Origin: Chitinophagaceae bacterium
GTDB lineage: Bacteria; Bacteroidota; Bacteroidia; Chitinophagales; UBA10324
DNA: 64,000 bases
Reading direction: 5' to 3'
Assembly: GCA_016717285.1 (NCBI GenBank)
Contig: JADKFU010000002.1
Location: 1 to 64,000, forward strand
The position numbers were made by a program, and so were the translations under genes. The notes beneath the pieces were generated by a model. The model ran no database searches and was not told the DNA's origin. It saw only the letters and a list, made by a program, of their open reading frames with translations. Positions 44,824 through 53,188 of the stretch are shown one piece after another (position 1 is the stretch's first letter; every line of letters begins with the position of its first letter).

Positions 44824-46113
44824 ATGATAAAACCGCGACCTTGTCACCAATTATATTCCGGTTACGCAATGCTGCTTGCGATCGTTTTTATAATGACCGG
44901 AACGAATGGTTTTGCGCAACTGAATATTGATACCTGCCAGGCAAAGGCAAAAGAAAATTATCCGCTTATCAAGCAATATGATCTGATTGCAAAATCGCTG
45001 GAGTATACCATCTCAAATGCTAACAAAGCCTACTTGCCGCAGGTAAGTCTCAATGCAATTGGTGCTTATATCATAAGTGGATTTCCGTCTGTAAACATTC
45101 CCGGCCAAGAACCAACGGAGCCGGAGAAATTTCAATTCATTGGTATCGGTCAAATTAACCAGGCAATTTGGGATGGCGGAGCAACACATGCACAAAAGGA
45201 AATTGCGAAAGCAAGTACCGAAGTTGACAAAGCAAATACTGACCTGGCGTTTTATAACATCAGGGAGCGTGTAAATCAATTATACTTCGGGATTTTGGTG
45301 ATCGATGAACAATTAAAGCAACTCAATATTCTGAATGAAAACCTGAACCGCAACCTGGATAAAGTAAAACTTTCAAAAGACAATGGACTTGCGTACCAGA
45401 GTGATGTGGATGAAGTGAAAGCAGAAATTTTAAACATCGAGCAAAAGAAAATTGAATTCAATTTTACAAGAAAGGGTTATGTTGAAATGCTTTCATTTAT
45501 GACCGGTGTGCCGCTGAATGAAAATGTGAAGATTGAAAAGCCTCCAGTGATTGAATCATACGCAGCGCTCATCAATAACAGGGCGGAGCTTGGTTTGTAT
45601 GCCAGGCAACAGGAATTAATTGGCGCGAGATCTACAATTGATAAGGTTTATAATATGCCTAAAGTTGGATTCCTGGCTGCCGGAGTGCTGATTGAGCCGG
45701 GAATGGATTTCGCCTCAACAAAAATAAATTCGTTAGCTGTGGCAGGATTAAGTGTTTCATGGAATACCGCGGGAATTTATAAATCATCCAACAATAAGCA
45801 GCTCTCCAAAATCCAGTTGGATAGAATCTCCAACCAACAGGAAGCATTTTTGTTTACCAATAGTCTTCAACTCAAACAGGCAGCAAGTGAAATCGAAAAA
45901 CAAAAAGCAATCATCAGCAAGGATGATGAAATTGTTTTGTTGAAAGGCAACATCAAAAAATCGTACCAGTTGAAATACGACAACGGCATAAGTCCGATGA
46001 ACGATTTAATAGATGCCATCAGCAAGGAAAGTGAAGCGCGCAGCAATCAGTCGTTGCACAATGTGCAATTGCTGATGAGTATGTACAATTATAAAACCAT
46101 CAGCGGAAACTAA
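44824..46113 (+). CDS. TolC-family outer-membrane efflux protein
   Basis: 429 residues. The signal peptide (about 1-32) ends 'GFA-Q'. The mature chain has the paired long helices of the OEP fold ('AKAKENYPLIKQYDLIAKSLEYTISNANKAYLPQVSL' region, a 'LQLKQAASEIEKQKAIISK' helix and 'LKYDNGISPMNDLIDAISKESEAR') with beta strands between. It forms a trimeric outer-membrane channel for the ABC exporter encoded downstream. The start lies 22 bases after the TetR stop. Compared with typical TolC proteins (about 450-490 residues) it is slightly short but whole. Confidence 0.9.
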   Translation: MIKPRPCHQLYSGYAMLLAIVFIMTGTNGFAQLNIDTCQAKAKENYPLIKQYDLIAKSLEYTISNANKAYLPQVSLNAIGAYIISGFPSVNIPGQEPTEPEKFQFIGIGQINQAIWDGGATHAQKEIAKASTEVDKANTDLAFYNIRERVNQLYFGILVIDEQLKQLNILNENLNRNLDKVKLSKDNGLAYQSDVDEVKAEILNIEQKKIEFNFTRKGYVEMLSFMTGVPLNENVKIEKPPVIESYAALINNRAELGLYARQQELIGARSTIDKVYNMPKVGFLAAGVLIEPGMDFASTKINSLAVAGLSVSWNTAGIYKSSNNKQLSKIQLDRISNQQEAFLFTNSLQLKQAASEIEKQKAIISKDDEIVLLKGNIKKSYQLKYDNGISPMNDLIDAISKESEARSNQSLHNVQLLMSMYNYKTISGN

Positions 46114-46137
46114 CAGGAACATCTCAAACAAAGCAGT

Positions 46138-47031
46138 ATGAAAAGTAATTTGCTACAAATCTTTTCCATAAGTGTATTGTTGTTTTCATGTAAAAATGAG
46201 AACAGTAATCATGATGCTTCAGGAACCTTTGAAGCAACGGAAACAATTATTTCGGCTGAGGCAACCGGTAAAATCCTTGCTTTTGATATCAGCGAAGGTG
46301 ATGTGATTAAACAAGGTCAACAGGTTGGATACATTGACAGCACGCAATTACACTTATCTAAAATGCAATTGACGCAAAGTCAGAAGGCAATTCTTTCCGG
46401 AAGGCCCGATGTTAAAACACAAATTGAAGCTTTACAAAACGAGTTGGATAATGCCGTGATTGATAAAAAGCGAATGGAGAATTTAGTGAAAGGCGAAGTG
46501 GCTTCGCAAAAACAACTGGATGATGCGAATACAAGAATTGCTGTCCTCCAATCGAAAATTGCTGCGCAGAAAAGTGTGCTGCACACCACTACTACAACGC
46601 TCGATGAGCAGGGAAATACAGTTCAAACGCAATTGGCGCAGGTTGAAGATCAGTTGCGTAAATGCAGGATAATTAATCCTGTTAATGGAACCGTGCTGAC
46701 TAAATATGCCAACACATTCGAAATGACTGCAGCCGGAAAACCGCTTTATAAAATTGCCGACTTAACGGTTATTGAATTGAGAGCATACATTACCAACGAT
46801 CAGTTTGCAAACATTAAGCTTGGACAAAAAGTGAAAGTGAATGTTGACGATGGTAACGATAAATTAAGATCCTACGATGGAACAATAGATTGGATCAACA
46901 ACAAAGCTGAGTTTACTCCTAAGAGTATTCAGACAAAAGATGAAAGAGCAAACATGGTTTATGCTATTAAGATCAGGGTTCAAAATGATGGGTTGCTGAA
47001 GATTGGGATGTATGGGGAAGTGGTTTTTTAA
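46138..47031 (+). CDS. HlyD-family membrane fusion lipoprotein
   Basis: 297 residues. The N-terminus is a lipoprotein signal ('SVLLFSC', Cys18). A first lipoyl half follows ('TIISAEATGKILAFDISEGDVIKQGQQVGYID'), then a coiled-coil hairpin at about 75-165, the second lipoyl half ('KCRIINPVNGTVL') and beta-barrel strands. It bridges the inner-membrane ABC permeases and the TolC channel. The order and neighbours match YbhG/YhiI-type adaptors. Repeat arrays start at its stop codon. Confidence 0.9.
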   Translation: MKSNLLQIFSISVLLFSCKNENSNHDASGTFEATETIISAEATGKILAFDISEGDVIKQGQQVGYIDSTQLHLSKMQLTQSQKAILSGRPDVKTQIEALQNELDNAVIDKKRMENLVKGEVASQKQLDDANTRIAVLQSKIAAQKSVLHTTTTTLDEQGNTVQTQLAQVEDQLRKCRIINPVNGTVLTKYANTFEMTAAGKPLYKIADLTVIELRAYITNDQFANIKLGQKVKVNVDDGNDKLRSYDGTIDWINNKAEFTPKSIQTKDERANMVYAIKIRVQNDGLLKIGMYGEVVF

Positions 47032-47218
47032 TGGACAATGTAGAATTGACAATTGACAATTGACAATGGACAATGGACAATGGACAATGGACAATGGACA
47101 ATTGACAATGGATGGACAATTAACAACAAAAAAGAAATAAAGGGAATATCATCTTAATAATCAAATGAAATTTAAAAACGAAGACACATTGTCAACTATC
47201 AATTATCAACTGTCAACT
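47031..47218. repeat. MITE-like repeat unit A
   Basis: Left part (47031-47122): a 7-base array of GGACAAT/TGACAAT. Core (about 47130-47188): AAGAAATAAAGGGAATATCAT to ACGAAGACACATT. Right part: the inverted array (TGTCAACT, ATCAATT). Similar units are at 47598-47738 and 47768-47858. The inverted arrays could fold into a long hairpin. Confidence 0.7.
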
Positions 47219-47231
47219 AGTAACTGAATCT

Positions 47232-47588
47232 ATGGAAAATGTAATTGCAAAAAAAACTTACTCATTCGCTATTCGAATTGTGAATCTATACAAGATTCTT
47301 GTTGCTGATAAAAAGGAATTTGTTCTTTCAAAGCAAACATTGAGAAGTGGAACCCCAATTGGCGCATTAGTTCGTGAGGCCGAGCATGCTCAATCAAAAG
47401 CGGATTTTCTAAACAAAATGAATATTGCTTTAAAAGAAGCGAATGAAACCGAATACTGGTTGATGTTGCTGAAAGACACAGATTATATATCAATGCAAGA
47501 ATTTCAATCAATACACAATGACTGTTCCGAAGTAGTAAAACTATTAATGAGCATAGTAAAATCGACGAAGAAAACATTAGGAAGATAA
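47232..47588 (+). CDS. Four-helix-bundle protein (S23-like)
   Basis: 118 residues. The pattern 'KKTYSFAIRIVNLYKIL', 'LSKQTLRSGTPIGALVREAEHAQSKADFLNKM' and 'EANETEYWLMLLKDT' is that of the four-helix-bundle family related to proteins encoded in 23S rRNA intervening sequences. The biochemical role is unknown. It sits alone between two copies of a MITE-like repeat, inside an efflux operon to which it does not belong. It was probably inserted with the repeats. Confidence 0.85.
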   Translation: MENVIAKKTYSFAIRIVNLYKILVADKKEFVLSKQTLRSGTPIGALVREAEHAQSKADFLNKMNIALKEANETEYWLMLLKDTDYISMQEFQSIHNDCSEVVKLLMSIVKSTKKTLGR

Positions 47589-47597
47589 TCTGAATCA

Positions 47598-47738
47598 ATG
47601 GACAATGGATAATAGATAATTCATAATGGATAATTGACAATTAACAGCGAAGAAGAAATAAATGGAATATCATCTTCAAATTAAATAAAACTAAAAACGA
47701 AGACACATTGTCAACTGTCAATTATCAATTGTCAATTC
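47598..47738. repeat. MITE-like repeat unit B
   Basis: Second copy: left array 47598-47645, core 47651-47710 (AAGAAATAAATGGAATATCAT to ACGAAGACACATTG), right array to 47738. With unit A it brackets the four-helix-bundle gene. Confidence 0.7.
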
Positions 47739-47767
47739 AATTTATATCAATGTACAACCAACAGTGT

Positions 47768-47858
47768 AAAAAAATTAATGGAATATTATTTTAAGAATTA
47801 AATGAGATCTAACAACGAAGACACATTGTCAATTGTCAATTATCCATTGTCAATTCAA
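47768..47858. repeat. MITE-like repeat unit C (overlaps ABC gene start)
   Basis: Third copy without a clear left array; the core runs to ACGAAGACACATTG at about 47815-47828 and the right array follows. Its last 57 bases are read as the first 19 codons of the ABC ATPase gene. Confidence 0.7.
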
Positions 47859-48779
47859 GTCCACGGCTTGACTAAGTGGTATGGCAGGAAGAAAATTGTG
47901 GCTGTTGATGAGGTTTCATTTAGTGTATATGCAGGAGAAATATTCGGTCTGATTGGTCCGGATGGTGCAGGCAAGACAACGATTATTCGAATGCTGACTA
48001 CTTTGCTGGTTGCCAATAAAGGTACAGCCACTGTGGATGGAATGGATGTGGTGAATGATTATAAAAAAATACGCAACAGTATTGGGTATATGCCCGGTCG
48101 GTTTTCTCTCTATCAGGATATGACCGTTGAAGAAAACCTCCACCTGTTTGCAACGGTGTTCAACACTACTATTGAAGAGAATTATTATTTGATAAAAGAT
48201 ATTTACAGTCAGATTGAACCCTTCAAAGACAGAAGAGCGGGAAAACTTTCCGGAGGGATGAAGCAAAAGCTTGCATTGAGCTGTGCGTTAATTCACAAAC
48301 CAACAGTATTGTTCCTGGATGAACCTACCACGGGAGTTGATCCTGTTTCACGCAAGGAGTTTTGGGGCATGCTGAAAAACCTGAAACAGCAAGGGATCAC
48401 TATTCTTGTTTCAACACCATATATGGACGAAGCTAATTTATGCGACCGTATCGCTTTAATCAACCTGGGAAAAATATTGAAAATTGACTCGCCTCAAAAT
48501 ATTATTAATCAATTTGGAAAAGTATTATGGGCTGTACAGAGCAATAACATGCCGAGACTTTTAAGCGACTTGAGGATGAACGAACATGTAATTTCCTGTT
48601 TTGCTTTTGGCGATGCGCATCATGTTACTATTGATACCGGAAATTATTCTATGAAAGAAATGGAATCCTATTTAATTGAAAAAGGTCACGATGGAATTTT
48701 AATTCAGCAAATACAGGCAAACATTGAAGACTGCTTTATGGATTTTGGTATGGAAAATTCAAACAACAATAAGCAATGA
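47802..48779 (+). CDS. ABC exporter ATPase 1
   Basis: 325 residues. The nucleotide-binding domain begins about residue 20 ('VHGLTKWYGRKKIVAVDEVSF'). Walker A is 'GPDGAGKTT', the signature is 'KLSGGMKQK', and Walker B is 'VLFLDEPTTG' with a following H-loop-type region. The first 19 residues are encoded by repeat unit C and are not part of the fold, so the original start was lost or moved and the repeat now supplies the ATG. It overlaps the next ATPase gene by 4 bases (ATGA), so translation is coupled. It powers the ABC-2 permeases encoded after it, like one half of YbhF/RbbA-type ATPases. Confidence 0.92.
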   Translation: MRSNNEDTLSIVNYPLSIQVHGLTKWYGRKKIVAVDEVSFSVYAGEIFGLIGPDGAGKTTIIRMLTTLLVANKGTATVDGMDVVNDYKKIRNSIGYMPGRFSLYQDMTVEENLHLFATVFNTTIEENYYLIKDIYSQIEPFKDRRAGKLSGGMKQKLALSCALIHKPTVLFLDEPTTGVDPVSRKEFWGMLKNLKQQGITILVSTPYMDEANLCDRIALINLGKILKIDSPQNIINQFGKVLWAVQSNNMPRLLSDLRMNEHVISCFAFGDAHHVTIDTGNYSMKEMESYLIEKGHDGILIQQIQANIEDCFMDFGMENSNNNKQ

Positions 48780-49513
48780 AAGTAATTGAAGCACAAAGTT
48801 TGGTCAAACGCTTCGGCAATTTCACAGCCGTTGATAATATTACGTTTGACGTGGAGCAAGGAGAGATATTTGGTTTTCTCGGGGCGAATGGTGCAGGTAA
48901 AACCACAGCTATGCGTATGTTTTGCGGATTGAGCAAACCCACGGCAGGAGAAGGAAGTGTTGCAGGCTTCGACATTAGAAAGAATCCGGAAAGCATAAAA
49001 AAGAATATCGGCTATATGAGCCAGAAGTTTTCACTCTACAACGATTTGAAAGTGTGGGAGAACATCAGGTTGTTTGCAGGAATTTACGGAGTTAAAGAAA
49101 AACAAATCAACATTAAAACAACTGAATTGCTGCAGCGACTGAATTTTGAACGGGAACGGGAAACATTGGTAAAAGACCTGCCATTAGGTTGGAAACAGAA
49201 ACTAGCTTTTTCAGTGGCTATTCTCCACCATCCCAAAGTAGTATTTCTTGATGAACCTACGGGTGGTGTAGATCCGGTTACACGCAGACAGTTCTGGGAA
49301 CTTATTTATGAGGCAGCAACAAGCGGGATCACTGTTTTTGTTACTACACATTACATGGACGAAGCTGAGTATTGCAACCGTGTTTCCATAATGGTGGATG
49401 GTAAAATTGAAGCATTGGATACGCCTAAAAAACTGAAACAGGATTACAGTGCGTTAAATATGGATGAAGTGTTTCAGCAACTTGCGCGTAAAGCAACCCG
49501 TAAAGCTGACTGA
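48776..49513 (+). CDS. ABC exporter ATPase 2
   Basis: 245 residues. Walker A is 'GANGAGKTT' and Walker B 'VVFLDEPTGG'. The signature motif is degenerate: 'DLPLGWKQK' replaces LSGGQ. The same degeneration is known in the second ATPase half of YbhF-like exporters, where the two halves are fused; here they are separate genes with a 4-base overlap. It therefore probably forms an asymmetric ATPase dimer with the upstream protein. The permease gene follows after 2 bases. Confidence 0.92.
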   Translation: MKVIEAQSLVKRFGNFTAVDNITFDVEQGEIFGFLGANGAGKTTAMRMFCGLSKPTAGEGSVAGFDIRKNPESIKKNIGYMSQKFSLYNDLKVWENIRLFAGIYGVKEKQINIKTTELLQRLNFERERETLVKDLPLGWKQKLAFSVAILHHPKVVFLDEPTGGVDPVTRRQFWELIYEAATSGITVFVTTHYMDEAEYCNRVSIMVDGKIEALDTPKKLKQDYSALNMDEVFQQLARKATRKAD

Positions 49514-49515
49514 GC

Positions 49516-50622
49516 ATGAAACAATTCGGAGCATTCGTTTTAAAAGAGTTTCGCCATATTTTTCGCGACAAACGGACCATGATGATTTTGCTGGGAATGC
49601 CCGTTATCCAGATCATTTTATTCGGATTCGCCATTACCACAGAAGTTAAAAATGCCAACGTGGCGATCTGCGACCCGTCAAAGGATATTGCCACTCAAAA
49701 AATAATTGAGCGGATTAAGGCGAATGAGCATTTTAGTATTTCAACTATTCTGAATAATCCTGATCAAATTACAACGCTCTTCCGTGAGGGAAAAACCGGC
49801 CTGGTAATTTGTTTCAGCGAACGATTCAATGAAAATTTAATGCACAGCGGCCATGCACAGATACAACTGATTGCTGATGCAACAGATCCTAATACTGCTA
49901 CCACGCTTACCAATTATGCAAGTGCCATCATTGCATCGTATCAACAGGAGCTGATGAATCAATCAAGTGTTCCGCTCCGAATTTCGACCGAGACAAAATT
50001 TCTTTACAACCCACAAATGAAAGGGGCCTATAATTTTGTTCCGGGCGTTTTAGGAATGATCCTTATGTTGATATGCGCCATGATGACCTCCATTGCCATA
50101 GTCCGCGAAAAGGAAATGGGAACGATGGAGGTGCTGCTTGTTTCGCCTATGAAACCGATCCTTATTATTCTTGCCAAGGTGGTTCCTTATTTTATTATAT
50201 CCTGCGTAAACCTTACTACTGTTTTGCTTTTATCTGTTTTTGTTTTGGGAGTGCCCGTTGCAGGAAGCCTGTTCTGGCTCATAGCAGTTTCAATGCTTTT
50301 TATTTTTGTTTCGCTTGCATTAGGGTTATTGGTTTCTACTTTAACAGAATCGCAGATGGCAGCCATGCTAATATCGGGCATGGCTTTCATGATGCCGGTT
50401 ATGTTGCTTTCCGGGATGATGTTTCCCATTGAAAATATGCCTGTGCCGTTACAATGGCTATCCAACATCATACCTGCAAAGTGGTTTATTATTTCGATGA
50501 AGAACCTCATGATTAAAGGAACCGCTGTATCATCGGTTATTAAAGAAATAATCATTCTATGTGTAATGGCGTTGGTGATCATCACTGTCAGTTTAAAAAA
50601 ATTTAAAAACCGGTTGGAGTAA
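49516..50622 (+). CDS. ABC-2 type permease 1
   Basis: 368 residues. One N-terminal membrane helix (about 24-42), a large periplasmic domain (about 43-170), then five C-terminal helices, as in YbhS/YbhR permeases. 'GVLGMILMLICAMMTSIAIVREKEMGTMEVLLVSPM' is the ABC-2 membrane signature. It pairs with the next permease to form the export channel of the tripartite pump. Confidence 0.9.
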   Translation: MKQFGAFVLKEFRHIFRDKRTMMILLGMPVIQIILFGFAITTEVKNANVAICDPSKDIATQKIIERIKANEHFSISTILNNPDQITTLFREGKTGLVICFSERFNENLMHSGHAQIQLIADATDPNTATTLTNYASAIIASYQQELMNQSSVPLRISTETKFLYNPQMKGAYNFVPGVLGMILMLICAMMTSIAIVREKEMGTMEVLLVSPMKPILIILAKVVPYFIISCVNLTTVLLLSVFVLGVPVAGSLFWLIAVSMLFIFVSLALGLLVSTLTESQMAAMLISGMAFMMPVMLLSGMMFPIENMPVPLQWLSNIIPAKWFIISMKNLMIKGTAVSSVIKEIIILCVMALVIITVSLKKFKNRLE

Positions 50623-50627
50623 CAACA

Positions 50628-51740
50628 ATGTTAAAATACTTGCTGGAAAAGGAGTTCAAACAAATTGTCCGGAATTCATTCATGCCGAAAATCATCCTGA
50701 TTTTTCCGTTCATGGTTTTACTGGTATTTCCATGGGCGGCAAACTTTGAAATCAAAAATATAAACCTGAGCGTGGTCGACAACGATCACAGCGATTACTC
50801 CTTACGATTAGTTAATAAGGTAATTTCTTCCGGATACTTTAAATTAACAGATGTATCTCCGGATTATAAGAGCGCATTGGAGAATGTTGAAACAGATAAA
50901 GCAGATATCATTCTTGAAATTCCTGTGAATTTTGAAAAGGATCTGATTCGTGAACAGCAGGCAAAGCTTTTGATTTCGGCGAATACAGTAAACGGTACAA
51001 AAGGAGGTTTGGGAAGCGCCTATCTTTCAGGCATTGTGAATGATTTTTCATCGGAAGTAAGAACCAAATGGATCCAGGTTACTGCGTCTTCAGCAATTCC
51101 AAACATTGAGATAGTAACGCAAAACAGGTTCAACCCGCAACTCAACTATAAAATTTTCATGGTTCCTGCTTTAATGGTAATGTTGCTTACCATGCTTTGT
51201 GGCTTTCTTCCTGCACTGAATATTGTTGGCGAAAAAGAAGCCGGAACGATGGAACAGATTAATGTAACACCCATTACAAGATTTACATTTATCCTATCCA
51301 AGCTCCTTCCTTACTGGATCATCGGGTTCATTGTTTTAACCATCAGCTTTGGCGTTGCTTACCTGATGTATGGGTTAGTACCGGCAGGACATATCAGCAC
51401 CATTTATTTTTTTGCAGCCATTTACATATTGGGAATTTCCGGTCTCGGCCTGGTGATCTCCAATTATTCTGACACCATGCAGCAAGCCATGTTTGTGATG
51501 TATTTTTTTGTTTTGATTCTGATACTGATGAGCGGTTTGTTTACACCGGTAAGCAGCATGCCGTTATGGGCGCAAAATATCACCATCGTAAATCCGCTGA
51601 AGTATTTTATGCAGGTAATGCGATTAGTTTATCTGAAGGGAAGTGGCATTGCTGAACTCACAACAGAGTTAAAGGCACTTGGTACTTTTGCACTTTTGTT
51701 TAACCTGTGGGCAATTCGCAGTTACCGTAAAACGGTTTGA
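50628..51740 (+). CDS. ABC-2 type permease 2
   Basis: 370 residues, with the same layout as its neighbour: helix at about 20-40, periplasmic domain, then helices from about 175 with 'FNPQLNYKIFMVPALMVMLL' and 'VGEKEAGTMEQINVTPI'. It starts 5 bases after permease 1 and ends the operon. Substrate unknown; relatives export cationic drugs or other hydrophobic compounds. Confidence 0.9.
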   Translation: MLKYLLEKEFKQIVRNSFMPKIILIFPFMVLLVFPWAANFEIKNINLSVVDNDHSDYSLRLVNKVISSGYFKLTDVSPDYKSALENVETDKADIILEIPVNFEKDLIREQQAKLLISANTVNGTKGGLGSAYLSGIVNDFSSEVRTKWIQVTASSAIPNIEIVTQNRFNPQLNYKIFMVPALMVMLLTMLCGFLPALNIVGEKEAGTMEQINVTPITRFTFILSKLLPYWIIGFIVLTISFGVAYLMYGLVPAGHISTIYFFAAIYILGISGLGLVISNYSDTMQQAMFVMYFFVLILILMSGLFTPVSSMPLWAQNITIVNPLKYFMQVMRLVYLKGSGIAELTTELKALGTFALLFNLWAIRSYRKTV

Positions 51741-51824
51741 GGGAAGTTCGGCACTAACCTGCATTTCAGTATTTAATTAATTTCACAAAATTAATAAGAG
51801 TTCCTTCAACCAAAATTTCCAACT

Positions 51825-53171
51825 ATGATCTGGCTGCAACTTCTCGTTCTTCTCGCAATGATTCTTATTGGTTCGCGCCTTAAGGGAATTGCTCTTGGTT
51901 TAATGGGAGTAGTTGGTGTGTTTATTTATGTCACCTTTTTTGGAATGCGTCCTGCCGATCCGCCCGGTGATATCATGCTTATCATTCTTTGCGTAGTTAC
52001 ACTTTCAGCAGCACTGGAAGCTGCAGGTGGTTTGGATTACATCGTGAAAATTGCAGAAAAAATTATCCGTAAGAATCCGCAACGCATCACTATCATTGCA
52101 CCTATTGTATCTTATGTACTCTGCCTTTTTGCTGGCACCTCGCACGTCATTTATTCTTTGTTACCCATTATCTCCGATGTGTCAGTAAAGAATCGCATTC
52201 GTCCTGAACGTCCATTGAGTGCGTCAGTGATTGCCTGCCATGCGGCTCTCACCGGAAGTCCGATGTCGGCAGCTACAGCATCGTTTGCTGCCATTCTCGC
52301 TTTTCCGGGAGCAGCAGCAGACATCATGCTTATATGCATTCCAGCATGCTTCATTGGTTCAGTGGCGGCCGCATTAGTAATGATGCGTTACGGAAAAGAA
52401 CTCGATAACGATCCGGTTTTTCTGGAGAAGATGAAAGATCCTGAATTCGCTTCAGCTATTAATCAGTTGTCGGAAGAATCTACACCTGATGCGGCTCAAA
52501 CAAAAAAAGCAAAACGCGCGGTGATAATATTTGGTGTAACGATCCTTTTGATCGTGTTAAGCGGAACCTTTCCTGATATAGTACCTGACACAGCAGCAGG
52601 CAATGCAAGTTTTCATACCAATGCAGATGGCACTTTGAAAATGGTTACCGTGATTGAAACCATCGCGCTCTCTGCTGCTGCACTGATGGTAATTCTTACC
52701 GGAACAAGTCCGGCGAAAATTGTGAAAGCGAGCTTGTTCAATTCTATGGGCAGTGCATTGATCTCTGTTTTCGGCGTGGTGTGGATGGCCGCTACTTTCA
52801 TGGATGCTAACAAACAGGTGATTGCGGATTCATTGGGTAGCATCACTGCAGCACATCCCTGGACTTTTACCATTGCCATCTTTGTAGTTGGTGTTTTGAT
52901 GTTCAGTTGGGGATCAACAACCAAAGCAATGATGCCGCTTGGGTTAGCTCTAGGTATACCGGCTGCTTTTCTAATCCCGATGTTTCCTGCTGTGGGAAGT
53001 TTCTTTTTAATTCCCGGTTATCCTACGTTACTTGCAGCCATCAACATGGATAAAACAGGCACTACAAAAGTTGGCAATCTAGTCATCAATCACAGTTTCT
53101 TATTGCCAGGTATGGTGGCAACGGTTGTTTCTATCGGTGTTGGATTTCTTCTGGCCAGTTTTTTATTGTGA
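51825..53171 (+). CDS. Dcu-family C4-dicarboxylate transporter
   Basis: 448 residues, about 10-12 membrane helices. 'AAGGLDYIVKIAEKIIRKNPQRITIIAPIVSY', 'RPERPLSASVIACHAALTGSPMSAA', 'GSTTKAMMPLGLALG' and 'GYPTLLAAINMDKTGTTKVG' match the anaerobic DcuA/DcuB group. These exchange fumarate, malate or aspartate for succinate, or take up aspartate. A porin gene follows with a 17-base gap. It is the second C4-dicarboxylate carrier in the window, after the DASS protein at 37262. It might provide aspartate/fumarate-succinate exchange under low oxygen (inference). Confidence 0.92.
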   Translation: MIWLQLLVLLAMILIGSRLKGIALGLMGVVGVFIYVTFFGMRPADPPGDIMLIILCVVTLSAALEAAGGLDYIVKIAEKIIRKNPQRITIIAPIVSYVLCLFAGTSHVIYSLLPIISDVSVKNRIRPERPLSASVIACHAALTGSPMSAATASFAAILAFPGAAADIMLICIPACFIGSVAAALVMMRYGKELDNDPVFLEKMKDPEFASAINQLSEESTPDAAQTKKAKRAVIIFGVTILLIVLSGTFPDIVPDTAAGNASFHTNADGTLKMVTVIETIALSAAALMVILTGTSPAKIVKASLFNSMGSALISVFGVVWMAATFMDANKQVIADSLGSITAAHPWTFTIAIFVVGVLMFSWGSTTKAMMPLGLALGIPAAFLIPMFPAVGSFFLIPGYPTLLAAINMDKTGTTKVGNLVINHSFLLPGMVATVVSIGVGFLLASFLL

Positions 53172-53188
53172 TAAAAAAAATAGTCTAC

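Noticed and set aside
47031..47122. CRISPR array
   Set aside because: The 7-base units are contiguous with no spacers, and no cas genes are near. It is a short tandem array at the end of a MITE-like repeat.
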